Origin: an uncultured Eubacteriales bacterium
GTDB lineage: Bacteria; Bacillota; Clostridia; Oscillospirales; CAG-272
Length of the DNA stretch: 20,736 bases
Reading direction: 5' to 3'
Assembly: GCA_934476315.1 (NCBI GenBank)
Contig: CAKSNQ010000030.1
Span: forward strand, 1 to 20,736
The notes beneath the pieces are model-generated. The model searched no databases. It was given only the letters and a program-made list of their open reading frames with translations, and had not been told where the DNA came from. The stretch's first letter is position 1; every line of letters starts with the position of its first letter. This document shows, one piece after another, positions 9,243 through 16,704 of this stretch. The translations under genes and the position numbers were made by a program.

Positions 9243-9782
9243 TCAGTTCTCCAAAATGCGGGCGAGAAAGCGGAGAAATTCCGGTCCGCTTTCTTCCAGC
9301 GGGGCAGAATTATCAAAAATGTAGTCGTATGGGTAGTCCTCCACGTCGTCGTCGGAATGGTTCCCGTATGTGTTGGCGAGAGCATCGTCGTGACGCCGCA
9401 CCAGCAGTGTCAGGCTGGGAGCGCCGAGACTGGAGACGAAATGCGCGATCTGCTCCGGCTCGCGGATGTGGACAAACAGAATCTGCTCGTCCGTCCCGAG
9501 AAAATCGCGGTACTGCTCCAACAGATAAACGGTCGGGAGGTCGTTGTATTCGGTAAAGACCCGTTTCAGCTCGGAGAGAAACCGCCGCGCGCGCAGGTCC
9601 TTTTCGCCGTTCCATCCGTTTTCGCGGGCAATCTTTTTGATCGGAGTGATGGAGGAGACGTTGCGCACGCGATAGCGGGTCGCCGCAATGTCGCACAGCG
9701 TATCCTTGCCGACGCCGCCGCGCCCGTTGATGATGATGGTTTTTTTCCCGGAATCGTGTGCCTGTAACATCGTTATAATCAT
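9243..9782 (-). CDS. Uncharacterised P-loop kinase-like protein
   Basis: A protein of about 179 aa with an N-terminal Walker A (INGRGGVGKDT, roughly residues 21-31), a VSSITPIKKIARENGW segment, and a charged stretch GEKDLRARRFLSELKR that resembles the lid and acceptor-site region of deoxynucleoside monophosphate kinases and related P-loop kinases. I do not recognise a named family and do not assign a substrate. The start is uncertain: ATG at 9782 or at 9770. The only good ribosome site (AAAGGAAG, about 9802-9809) is 19 nt upstream, but a hairpin between it and the ATG (arms CCCC and GGGG) could bring them together. It is the last gene after ychF-trmB-truB, with a 136-nt gap behind truB. Confidence 0.7.
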   Translation of the reverse strand: MIITMLQAHDSGKKTIIINGRGGVGKDTLCDIAATRYRVRNVSSITPIKKIARENGWNGEKDLRARRFLSELKRVFTEYNDLPTVYLLEQYRDFLGTDEQILFVHIREPEQIAHFVSSLGAPSLTLLVRRHDDALANTYGNHSDDDVEDYPYDYIFDNSAPLEESGPEFLRFLARILEN

Positions 9783-9918
9783 GACCCCGCGCAGGCGTGG
9801 GGCTTCCTTTCTTGCGGCGTTTTGGGAGTTCACGCGAAGAAGCGAAGAAATCGGGGCAGAGGGAAAAGCGCGGGAGAGCCTTGCGCCCGATACAAAGCCG
9901 CGGAGTATTGACGCCGCG

Positions 9919-10842
9919 TCAGGACAGAGCAAAGGTCTTGATGCAACGCATCGCTGGCTTGCCCTCCGCGAGAATCACCTCGCCGAGTGCGAAAAATTGC
10001 CCATCGGCATGGTATAAGCGAACGCGGTCGTGCTCATCGAGCCGCAGCCGGAGTTTTTCCAGTGCGACGGCGCATCCGTTGGAGCACAGACGGTCATAGA
10101 ACGCGGGGAGCACCACGCGGGGGAGGTCGGCGAAGAGCTGTTCGGTCGGAATCAGCCGCGCGAGACGTTCCTCCGGGGAAAGGAACTCCAGCGTCCGGAT
10201 GTCGGTCGCCTGCTCCAGATCAAAGCCGCACGCCGAGGTGCGGGTGAGCGCCGCCATCACGCCGCCGCATCCGAGCCGCTTGCCGATGTCCGCGCACAGC
10301 GTGCGGATGTAGGTGCCGCCGGAGCAGGAGACGTCCAGGATGTAGTCGGACGGCGTTTCCGTCGGCGTGCACGTCAGCGAAAAGACCGTCACGGGACGCG
10401 CCTGTCGTTCGACCGTCACGCCGCGCCGCGCCAGGTTCACCAGCTTCTGCCCATTCACCTTGAGTGCGCTGTACATCGGGGGAATCTGTTCGATTTCACC
10501 GACAAAGTCGCGGCACGCCGCAAACACAGCATCGGGAGTGGGAAGCGCTTCCGATGCGCAGGTCGTCAGAACGGCGCCTGTTGTGTCCTCGGTGTCGGTC
10601 GTCATGCCGAGACGCAGACGCGCGGTGTACCGTTTCCGACAGCCGCTGAGGTATTCGGTAGCCTTCGCCGCACGCCCGAGGAGAACGACCAGAACGCCGG
10701 TCGCCATCGGGTCAAGTGTTCCCGCGTGACCGACCGCGCGGGTCGCGTACAGACGACGGACCATGCCTACAATGTCATGCGAGGTGACGCCGGCGTGCTT
10801 GTTGACGATCAGTACGCCGTCGGGAATTGTTTTTTCATTCAT
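9919..10842 (-). CDS. truB: tRNA pseudouridine(55) synthase TruB
   Basis: A 307-aa enzyme that isomerises U55 in the T-loop of tRNAs. The N-terminus is typical (GVLIVNKHAGVTSHDIV). The catalytic motif GHAGTLDPMATG contains Asp44, followed by KRYTARLRLGMTTDTEDTTG, the IPPMYSALKVNGQK segment and RTLCADIG. The C-terminal 60 or so residues form the expected small PUA-like part. The start at 10842 follows GAGGA with a 5-nt spacing; a longer frame reaching 10968 would overlap trmB. It starts 8 nt after the trmB stop, so translation is probably coupled. The common partner ribF is not present next to it. Confidence 0.96.
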   Translation of the reverse strand: MNEKTIPDGVLIVNKHAGVTSHDIVGMVRRLYATRAVGHAGTLDPMATGVLVVLLGRAAKATEYLSGCRKRYTARLRLGMTTDTEDTTGAVLTTCASEALPTPDAVFAACRDFVGEIEQIPPMYSALKVNGQKLVNLARRGVTVERQARPVTVFSLTCTPTETPSDYILDVSCSGGTYIRTLCADIGKRLGCGGVMAALTRTSACGFDLEQATDIRTLEFLSPEERLARLIPTEQLFADLPRVVLPAFYDRLCSNGCAVALEKLRLRLDEHDRVRLYHADGQFFALGEVILAEGKPAMRCIKTFALS

Positions 10843-10850
10843 AACAGTCC

Positions 10851-11498
10851 TCAGAAGCGGACGGACGCCGCGTGGATGGTACAACCGCGGGAGGAAAAGT
10901 TCCGCTCGTACTCGGTCATGACGTTTTCCGCAGCATGCTCGCTTGCGTGCAGGTCGTCGGTTTTCCACAGAACGGTCAGTCCTGCCGCCTCAAATTCCTC
11001 CAGCGAAAAGGTGAAGAGCTCCTCGTTGTCGGTCTTGAATTGCAGAGTGCCGCCCGGGATCAGCAGACTGCGGTAAAGCTCCAGAAAGCCGCGCCATGTC
11101 AGACGGCGCTTGTGATACCCGGACTTGGGCCACGGGTCACTGAAGTTCAGATAGAGCTGCTCCACGGTGTGCGGCGCGAAATACAGGGCAAGGTTGCGCG
11201 CGTCACCGATGAGAAAGCGCAGATTGTCGGGACGCTCCGCGGCGCACGCCATAGCCTTTTCCAGGGCAAGGCACGCCACATCGGAAATGCGCTCCATGGC
11301 GATGAAATTCACGTCCGGATGCGCCGCCGCCATACCGCAGGCAAAGCTCCCCTTGCCGCACCCGATCTCGACGTGCAACGGGCGGGAAGCCCCGAAATAT
11401 TCCTCCGCGTGCTCAATCGGAGCCGCGGGGGTGGGGATGAGCAGGGCAGAGCAAGCGGCAATGCGTTCCTCGCCGTGCTTCTTTTTTCTCATTCTCAT
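10851..11498 (-). CDS. trmB: tRNA (guanine-N7-)-methyltransferase TrmB
   Basis: A 215-aa S-adenosylmethionine-dependent enzyme that makes m7G46 in the variable loop of tRNAs. The SAM-binding motif is VEIGCGKGSF. The family signature YLNFSDPWPKSGYHKRRLT is present, followed by GGTLQFKTDNEEL and the C-terminal TEYE. An unusual point is the short basic N-terminus (MRMRKKKHGEE). AAGGAG lies 8 nt before the start codon. The gene follows ychF by 15 nt and precedes truB by 8 nt, so two tRNA-modifying enzymes are made from one message. Confidence 0.96.
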   Translation of the reverse strand: MRMRKKKHGEERIAACSALLIPTPAAPIEHAEEYFGASRPLHVEIGCGKGSFACGMAAAHPDVNFIAMERISDVACLALEKAMACAAERPDNLRFLIGDARNLALYFAPHTVEQLYLNFSDPWPKSGYHKRRLTWRGFLELYRSLLIPGGTLQFKTDNEELFTFSLEEFEAAGLTVLWKTDDLHASEHAAENVMTEYERNFSSRGCTIHAASVRF

Positions 11499-11513
11499 GC
11501 GACGGACTCCTTG

Positions 11514-12608
11514 TCAGACGTTGAAGCGGAAGAGAACAATGTCTCCGTCCTGCATCACGTAGTCCTTGCCCTCGGAGCGGTAAAGTCCCGCTTCGCGCAC
11601 GGCGTTCATGCTTCCGAGACGCTCGAGGTCCGCAAAGGACACGACCTCGGCGCGGATAAAGCCGCGTTCAAAGTCGGAGTGAATCTTTCCCGCCGCCTGC
11701 GGCGCCCGTGTGCCGCGGACGATCGTCCACGCGCGCACCTCGTCGGGACCCGCGGTCAAAAACGAGATCAGACCGAGCAGGGAATAGCTTGCCTTAATCA
11801 GGCGGTCAAGCCCGCTCTCCGCAATGTTCATTTCCTCCAGGAACATCGCCTTTTCCTCCGGGGCAAGCTCGGAGATTTCCGCCTCGATGCCGGCGCAGAT
11901 CTGCATGACCTGCGCGCCCTCGGAGAGCGCGAATTGCCTGAGCTTGTTGTAGCCCTCGTTGTTGACGGGCTCCGCTGCGGCTTCCGCCTCGGAAACGTTG
12001 GCGACATAGATGACGGGCTTCATGGTCAGAAGCGGCGTGTCGGCAAACAGCGCCGTCTCGTCCTCGGTCAGCTCCACCGTGCGGGCGCATTTCCCGTCGG
12101 CAAGTGCGTCATAGACCCGCTTGAAAACTTCGATCGAGGCGGCAACGGTCTTGTCGGATTTGAGCGCCTTGTTCGCGCGGTCGATTCTGCGCTCCATCAT
12201 CTCCATGTCGGCAAAGATCAACTCCATGTTAATGGTCTCCAGGTCCCGCATCGGGTCGATCTTTCCGTCCACATGGATGATATTCTCGTCCTCAAAGCAA
12301 CGGACGACGTGCAGAATCGCGTCTACCTCGCGGATGTGCGACAGGAATTTGTTGCCCAGCCCTTCGCCGTGCGACGCGCCGCGCACCAGTCCGGCAATGT
12401 CTACAAATTCAATGACGGCGGGCGTGGTCTTTTTCGGGGAGTACATCTGCGACAGATAATCCAGGCGGGAGTCGGGAACCGCGACTACTCCGACATTTGG
12501 TTCAATGGTGCAGAAAGGGTAATTCGCGCTCTCTGCGCCGGCGTTGGTCAGTGCGTTGAACAGCGTGCTTTTCCCCACGTTGGGAAGTCCTACGATACCA
12601 AGTTTCAT
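11514..12608 (-). CDS. ychF: Ribosome-binding ATPase YchF (Obg family)
   Basis: A 364-aa protein of usual length. The P-loop is GLPNVGKST (residues 7-15), then NYPFCTIEPNVGVV, FVDIAGLVRGASHGEGLGNKFL (switch II), NVSEAE at the position of the changed G4 motif that gives this family ATP rather than GTP preference, and a C-terminal TGS domain ending GKDYVMQDGDIVLFRFNV. By family knowledge it associates with ribosomes and is linked to the oxidative stress response. The start codon follows AAAGGAG at a rather long spacing of 12 nt. It is the first gene of the ychF-trmB-truB-kinase unit. Confidence 0.97.
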   Translation of the reverse strand: MKLGIVGLPNVGKSTLFNALTNAGAESANYPFCTIEPNVGVVAVPDSRLDYLSQMYSPKKTTPAVIEFVDIAGLVRGASHGEGLGNKFLSHIREVDAILHVVRCFEDENIIHVDGKIDPMRDLETINMELIFADMEMMERRIDRANKALKSDKTVAASIEVFKRVYDALADGKCARTVELTEDETALFADTPLLTMKPVIYVANVSEAEAAAEPVNNEGYNKLRQFALSEGAQVMQICAGIEAEISELAPEEKAMFLEEMNIAESGLDRLIKASYSLLGLISFLTAGPDEVRAWTIVRGTRAPQAAGKIHSDFERGFIRAEVVSFADLERLGSMNAVREAGLYRSEGKDYVMQDGDIVLFRFNV

Positions 12609-12644
12609 GTCCTGTTATTTCTCCTTTGGTCATATCAACCGATG

Positions 12645-12673
12645 ATTATACAGCAAATAGCGCAAAAAAGCAA
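12645..12673 (-). promoter_or_regulatory. Sigma-A promoter of the ychF operon
   Basis: On the minus strand TTGCTT (12668-12673), 17-nt spacer, TATAAT (12645-12650). It sits in the 102-nt gap behind ruvB. No convincing terminator was seen after ruvB, so some read-through from DUF951-ruvAB into ychF is likely. Confidence 0.82.
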
Positions 12674-12710
12674 GTGAAATCGGGGAAACGCGCAAAAAAC
12701 TCCGCGTCGC

Positions 12711-13787
12711 TCACACGCCGACCTCATCCTTGTCCTCACCGTCGAACAGATTGATCTGATTGGCGGGGGTCTTGGGGGAATACGCGAGGTTCAGGTGCTC
12801 GTACGCCAGACGCGTGACGCAACGACCGCGCGGCGTGCGGGAGAGAAATCCGATCTGCATCAGATAGGGCTCGTACACGTCCTCCAGCGTGACCGCTTCC
12901 TCGCCGACGGTTGCCGCCAGCGTTTCCAGCCCGACGGGCCCCCCGTCGTAGAAATCAATAATGGTGCGTAGCATGCGGCGGTCCAGATTGTCCAGCCCCA
13001 ACGCGTCGATTTCCAGCTTGTCAAGCGCAAAGTTGGCAATCACGGCGTCTACGGTGTCCTTGTCCTGTACCTGCGCGAAATCCCGGACGCGGCGGAGCAG
13101 GCGGTTGGCGATACGCGGCGTTCCGCGGGAGCGGGAGGCAATCTCGTACGCGCCGTCCTCCGTGATGACGATACCGAGGATTCCGGCGCTGCGTTGAACG
13201 ATGCAGGCAAGCTGCTCGTTGGTGTACAGCTCCAGCTTGAGCAGAACGCCGAAGCGGTCGCGGAGCGGAGTTGAGAGCTGACCGGCGCGCGTCGTGGCGC
13301 CAATCAGGGTGAATTTCGGCAGATCGATGCGGATACTGCGCGCCGACGGACCCTTGCCGATGATAATGTCAAGTGCGAAGTCCTCAATGGCAGGATAGAG
13401 AATTTCCTCAACGGAACGGGAAAGACGGTGAATCTCGTCGATGAAGAGAACATCCCCCTCGTTCAGATTGGTCAGAATTGCCGCCAGATCGCCCTGCTTT
13501 TCGATGGCAGGACCGGAGGTCACGCGCAGATTCACCCCCATCTCGGTGGCAATGATGTTGGACAGCGTTGTCTTTCCGAGTCCGGGGGGACCGTAGAGCA
13601 ACACATGGTCAAGCGGCTCGCCGCGCATCTTCGCCGCATGGATGTAGACCTTCAGATTTTCCTTCACCTTATCCTGACCGATATAGTCCTCCAGCGTGCG
13701 TGGACGGAGGCTGTTTTCCTGCTCGTCGGAACGCTGGTAATCGGCGCCGACCATGCGGTTTTCAAAATCAAATTCCTCGGTATCCAA
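12711..13787 (-). CDS. ruvB: Holliday junction branch-migration ATPase RuvB
   Basis: A 358-aa AAA+ motor that drives branch migration together with RuvA. The RuvB N-terminus SLRPRTLEDYIGQ is followed by Walker A GPPGLGKTT (66-74), Walker B DVLFIDEIH (112-120), sensor I TLIGATTRAG and the C-terminal winged-helix sequence GFLSRTPRGRCVT. The start is a TTG with AAAGGA 11 nt upstream. The alternative ATG at 13754 would cut the conserved N-terminal segment short and has no well-placed ribosome site. It lies 35 nt after ruvA. Confidence 0.97.
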   Translation of the reverse strand: MDTEEFDFENRMVGADYQRSDEQENSLRPRTLEDYIGQDKVKENLKVYIHAAKMRGEPLDHVLLYGPPGLGKTTLSNIIATEMGVNLRVTSGPAIEKQGDLAAILTNLNEGDVLFIDEIHRLSRSVEEILYPAIEDFALDIIIGKGPSARSIRIDLPKFTLIGATTRAGQLSTPLRDRFGVLLKLELYTNEQLACIVQRSAGILGIVITEDGAYEIASRSRGTPRIANRLLRRVRDFAQVQDKDTVDAVIANFALDKLEIDALGLDNLDRRMLRTIIDFYDGGPVGLETLAATVGEEAVTLEDVYEPYLMQIGFLSRTPRGRCVTRLAYEHLNLAYSPKTPANQINLFDGEDKDEVGV

Positions 13788-13822
13788 AGAAAGTACAGTC
13801 CTTTCGTTTTACTTTTGACGCT

Positions 13823-14446
13823 TTATTTCATCAGGGACTTCAGCGCGGCGCGGATAATGTCCTCCAGCTCCATGGAGGAGACGTCCACCCCTTGCAGGGC
13901 GCGGAGCGCCTCCGCACGGGAATATCCGAGCACGAGCAGGGCATCCTGCGCCTCACCCAGTTTACCGGAGGAGGTTTCGCGGGGGGAGGTGATCGCCGCG
14001 GAAAGTGTGGCACTCACCTGCGCCGCCGGCGTCTCCTTGAGCAGCTTGTCCTGCAATTCCAGAATGATGCGCGCGGCGGTCTTGGGTCCGATGCCGCTCG
14101 CCCGGGCGATCGCTTTTTTGTCGTCGGTGCAGACCGCCAAAGCGAATTTTTCCGGACTCAGGACGGAGAGAACCGCGATCGCCGCCTTGGGACCGACGCC
14201 GGAAACGCCGAGCAGCATGCGGAACGAGGACAGCTCCGCCTCGCTGTAAAACCCGAACAGCTCGATTCCGTCCTCACGGACGGACAGGTAGGTGTACAGC
14301 CGCACCTGTTGCGGCTTGTCGATCGCGTGCGGCAAAGCCTCAAACGTGCTCTGGCTGATGACCATTTTGTATCCGACCCCTCCCGCGTCCACTACGGCGG
14401 TCGTCGGCGTCAGATAGGCAAGATTTCCTTGTATGTAATAGAACAT
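13823..14446 (-). CDS. ruvA: Holliday junction-binding protein RuvA
   Basis: A 207-aa protein that binds the four-way junction and recruits RuvB. Domain I has the OB-fold start MFYYIQGNLAYL and the TYLSVREDGIELFGF strand. Two helix-hairpin-helix motifs follow (LLGVSGVGPKAAIAVLS and ARASGIGPKTAARIILEL). After a Thr/Ser/Ala-rich linker, the C-terminal domain III (ALLVLGYSRAEALRAL) contacts RuvB. The start is 2 nt after the DUF951 stop, so translation is probably coupled, and ruvB follows. Confidence 0.97.
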   Translation of the reverse strand: MFYYIQGNLAYLTPTTAVVDAGGVGYKMVISQSTFEALPHAIDKPQQVRLYTYLSVREDGIELFGFYSEAELSSFRMLLGVSGVGPKAAIAVLSVLSPEKFALAVCTDDKKAIARASGIGPKTAARIILELQDKLLKETPAAQVSATLSAAITSPRETSSGKLGEAQDALLVLGYSRAEALRALQGVDVSSMELEDIIRAALKSLMK

Positions 14447-14448
14447 AA

Positions 14449-14667
14449 TCAGCGCTCTCCTTGCACAGTCTCATTTTCGGATGGGATACGGCGGCGGACG
14501 GCGTGCTCCAGCTTTACGCGGTCAACGCACAGATCGTGTCCGCAACCAAGGCAACGAATCCGCACCTCGCTCCCGACGCGGAGCACGGTAAAGCTCCTGT
14601 TGCCGCAGGGATGCGGTTTTTTCAGCTCCAGCGTGTCTCCGACGCACAGACGCAGAATATTCGGCAT
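14449..14667 (-). CDS. DUF951 small zinc-ribbon-like protein
   Basis: A 72-aa protein that matches the DUF951 pattern: DTLELKKPHPCG, FTVLRVG, then IRCLGCGHDLCVDRVKLE. His19, Cys21, Cys39 and Cys42 could bind a metal ion. The family is widespread in Firmicutes and has no established function that I know of. GGGAGG lies about 6 nt before the start. It is the first gene of the DUF951-ruvA-ruvB unit and almost touches ruvA, which points to a link with DNA processing, although position alone is weak evidence. Confidence 0.85.
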   Translation of the reverse strand: MPNILRLCVGDTLELKKPHPCGNRSFTVLRVGSEVRIRCLGCGHDLCVDRVKLEHAVRRRIPSENETVQGER

Positions 14668-14697
14668 AACGACCCTCCCGATACGACTATTATCTAC

Positions 14698-14726
14698 ATC
14701 ATACCATATTTTTGCCCGTCTGTAAA
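14698..14726 (-). promoter_or_regulatory. Sigma-A promoter of DUF951-ruvA-ruvB
   Basis: On the minus strand TTTACA (14721-14726), 17-nt spacer, TATGAT (14698-14703) with TATGG immediately upstream (extended -10). Divergent from the biotin operon promoter about 80 nt away. No LexA-type operator of the Firmicutes form was recognised around it. Confidence 0.85.
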
Positions 14727-14806
14727 TGCGGAGAGCAAAATTTTTTCGATTTTTCGCGCGGTTGCCGGGCGCCTTTATTTTTTACCCAAAAAAATGCGAG
14801 AAAATC

Positions 14807-14835
14807 TTGACAAATGACAGAGAAAAAAGTATAAT
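14807..14835 (+). promoter_or_regulatory. Consensus sigma-A promoter of the biotin decarboxylase operon
   Basis: TTGACA (14807-14812), 17-nt spacer, TATAAT (14830-14835): a perfect match to both hexamers. Predicted start is near 14842, giving an 85-nt leader to the ATG at 14927. No extended -10. Confidence 0.92.
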
Positions 14836-14846
14836 AAAATTATAAT

Positions 14847-14913
14847 CGGGGGATATGGTTTTTTTGCGACAGAAATGAAAAAACATGTCTCCCGTAATCG
14901 TGAATTCGGGAGG
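14847..14913 (+). promoter_or_regulatory. Leader with alternative helices over the first ribosome binding site
   Basis: TCTCCCG (14888-14894) can pair with CGGGAGG (14907-14913), which is the Shine-Dalgarno region of the first gene, over 7 pairs including one G-U. The same TCTCCCG can instead pair with CGGGGGA at the 5' end of the message (14847-14853), again 7 pairs with one G-U. The two pairings exclude each other, as in a translational switch. No ligand-binding fold of a known riboswitch was recognised. Confidence 0.4.
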
Positions 14914-14926
14914 TTACAGATCAGGT

Positions 14927-16258
14927 ATGGACAGAAATGCGACGGTCGGAAGTGAGAAAATCCGTGCACTCTTCGACGATGGTTCGTTTGTCGAAGTCGG
15001 TGCCTATGTCAAGGGCACGGACGGAGGCGAGTATGACGGCGTTTTGTGCGGCTATGGCTCGGTCGGCGGCAAGCTGGCGTTTGCCTTTTCGCAGGATATG
15101 GACCGTACAAAAGGCGCCTTTGACGCGTCGGGCGCCAAGAAAATCCGGATGCTCTATGAGATGGCAATGAAAAACGGTGCGCCTGTCATCGGCATTTTTG
15201 ACAGCGAGGGCGCGGTCATCCGCGAGGGCGCTCCGGCACTGTCGGCTTACGGTACGTGGATGCGGGTCGTCTCCGAGGCTTCCGGTGTTCTGCCGCAGAT
15301 CGCGGTGATTACGGGTGTCTGCGCAGGAAGCGCGGCAGTGATCGCTTCCATGTTTGATGTCGTGCTCGCAGCGGGCGAGAACGCCAGTCTGTACGTGACT
15401 GCATCGTCGGTCGTCGGCAAGCAGGGAACGGGCGTAAATTCCGCCGCTGAGAAGGGACTGGTCAGCGTGGTCTGCGACGGCGAGGCGGACGCATTCGCGC
15501 GTGTCAGAACGCTTATGGACCTGTTGCCGCAGAACAACTGCGACAAGGCAACCGTTGACGCGCCGGAAATCGGAGCTGTGGCGGCGGACACCGTTCTCCC
15601 CGAGGGGATTCTGGACGGCGCGGCGTTTGTCGAGTTGTCCGCGGATTTCGGTAAGGATGTCCGCACAGGCTTCGGTCGCGTCGGCGGCGTGCCGGTCGGA
15701 GTGGTCCGCGCAACCGGCGCTCTTACCGCAGACGGCGCACGCAAAGCGGCGCACCTTGTGGAATTTTGCGATAGCTTCGGCATGGCGGTCGTGACGCTGG
15801 TGGACAGCGACGGCTTGGCAATCCGCACCGACGACGAGGCGCAGTCCGACATTTCGTCGTACGGTCGCCTTGCTACGGCGTATGCTTCCGCAACGTGCCC
15901 CAAGGTCACGGTCGTGACCGGACACGCGTACGGCGCGGCATACATTCTCCTCGGCTCCAAGGCGCTGGGCGCGGATATGACCTACGCTCTGCCGCAGGCG
16001 GTTATCAGCACGATGGCGCCGGAGCGCGCGGTCGCGTTCTTGTGGAACGATCGGGTGAGTGCCGAGGTTTCGCGCGAGAGCCTTGAAAAAGAGTGGACAG
16101 AAACGATGGCAAGCCCCGAGGCGGCAGCGGCAGGCGGCGATATTGACGACATCATTCCGCCGGAACAGCTGCGCATGCGTGTTTGCTCGGCGCTTTACAT
16201 GCTGGCGGCAAAGACGGATGACCGTCCCACCCGCCGTCACACCGTCGCTCCGCTGTAA
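14927..16258 (+). CDS. Divergent acyl-CoA carboxyltransferase subunit (12S/MmdA-like)
   Basis: A 443-aa crotonase-fold carboxyltransferase, shorter than the usual 500-520 residues. Family landmarks are IRALFDDGSFVEVGAYV, FSQDMDRTKGAFDASGAKKI, SEASGVLPQIAVITGVCAG and, in the second half, ATCPKVTVVTGHAYGAAY. Relatives move a carboxyl group between a CoA thioester and biotin. Two positions differ: the usual CAGGA is CAGSA (132-136) and the usual AYGGAY is AYGAAY (334-339); these glycines shape the oxyanion pockets. The DSGGARIQEG motif reads DSEGAVIREG (92-101). Substrate is therefore uncertain: methylmalonyl-CoA, malonyl-CoA, another CoA ester, or none. The start at 14927 is preferred because GGGAGG lies 13 nt upstream; an ATG at 14885 has no ribosome site and adds a non-conserved 14 residues. 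First gene of the six-gene operon. Confidence 0.85.
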   Translation: MDRNATVGSEKIRALFDDGSFVEVGAYVKGTDGGEYDGVLCGYGSVGGKLAFAFSQDMDRTKGAFDASGAKKIRMLYEMAMKNGAPVIGIFDSEGAVIREGAPALSAYGTWMRVVSEASGVLPQIAVITGVCAGSAAVIASMFDVVLAAGENASLYVTASSVVGKQGTGVNSAAEKGLVSVVCDGEADAFARVRTLMDLLPQNNCDKATVDAPEIGAVAADTVLPEGILDGAAFVELSADFGKDVRTGFGRVGGVPVGVVRATGALTADGARKAAHLVEFCDSFGMAVVTLVDSDGLAIRTDDEAQSDISSYGRLATAYASATCPKVTVVTGHAYGAAYILLGSKALGADMTYALPQAVISTMAPERAVAFLWNDRVSAEVSRESLEKEWTETMASPEAAAAGGDIDDIIPPEQLRMRVCSALYMLAAKTDDRPTRRHTVAPL

Positions 16259-16285
16259 GCCGAAGTCGCAACGGAGGTATCAGAT

Positions 16286-16684
16286 ATGAATTTAACGACA
16301 ATCCTTTTCAGCCTTCCCAACGTGACGGGAATGGACTTCGGCGAGCGTCTTTCCTATTCGCTCCGCATGCTGGTTGTCGGCATGGGCGTTGTGTTTGCTT
16401 CGCTTTGTATTCTGTGGGCGGTGCTCGCACTGTTCCATCGGGTGTATGAGCGTGTGACCTCTCCTGAAGAGGAGAGCCCGGACGATGCCGCACAACAGCC
16501 GGCTTCGGTGGCGGTTTCCGCACCCGAGACGAGCGCCGGGGCGACCCCTGCGACGGACGACGGCGCGCTGGTTGCCGCCATCACCGCCGCCATCATGCAA
16601 GAGCGTACGAAGAACGGTCAGAGCGGCGCGTTCCGCGTTGTGTCTTTCCGCAGAACCAAGAATCATTCCGCTTGGAATAAATAA
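16286..16684 (+). CDS. OadG/delta-type membrane subunit of a Na+-pumping decarboxylase
   Basis: A 132-aa protein with one membrane span (about residues 26-48: SLRMLVVGMGVVFASLCILW), where GMGVVF is the usual OadG/MmdD signature. A Ser/Ala/Pro/Glu-rich linker follows, then VAAITAAI and a conserved C-terminal FRVVSFRR. In related decarboxylases this subunit ties the cytoplasmic carboxyltransferase to the membrane beta subunit and stabilises the complex. GGAGG lies 8 nt before the start; the gap to the upstream gene is 27 nt. No His-rich metal tail like that of Klebsiella OadG is seen. Confidence 0.85.
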   Translation: MNLTTILFSLPNVTGMDFGERLSYSLRMLVVGMGVVFASLCILWAVLALFHRVYERVTSPEEESPDDAAQQPASVAVSAPETSAGATPATDDGALVAAITAAIMQERTKNGQSGAFRVVSFRRTKNHSAWNK

Positions 16685-16704
16685 TTGAAAGGTTGGTCCT
16701 TAAA

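Noticed and set aside
9161..9556. Plus-strand frame overlapping the ABC stop codon, which would be a coupled small gene
   Set aside because: It runs through the 17-bp terminator stem and then antisense to the kinase gene.
10872..12677. 601-codon plus-strand frame opposite trmB and ychF
   Set aside because: Long only because GC-rich codons on the real strand leave few stops; the minus-strand proteins carry all family motifs.
12660..12710. Terminator after ruvB
   Set aside because: Only 4-5 bp stems could be drawn before the T-rich stretch; too weak to list.
13568..14725. 385-codon plus-strand frame opposite ruvA and ruvB
   Set aside because: Antisense mirror of recognised ruvAB and of the DUF951 gene with its promoter.
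14921..16240. 439-codon minus-strand frame opposite the 12S-like gene
   Set aside because: Mirror frame with Arg/His/Ala-rich composition and no ribosome site; the plus strand has the conserved carboxyltransferase sequence.
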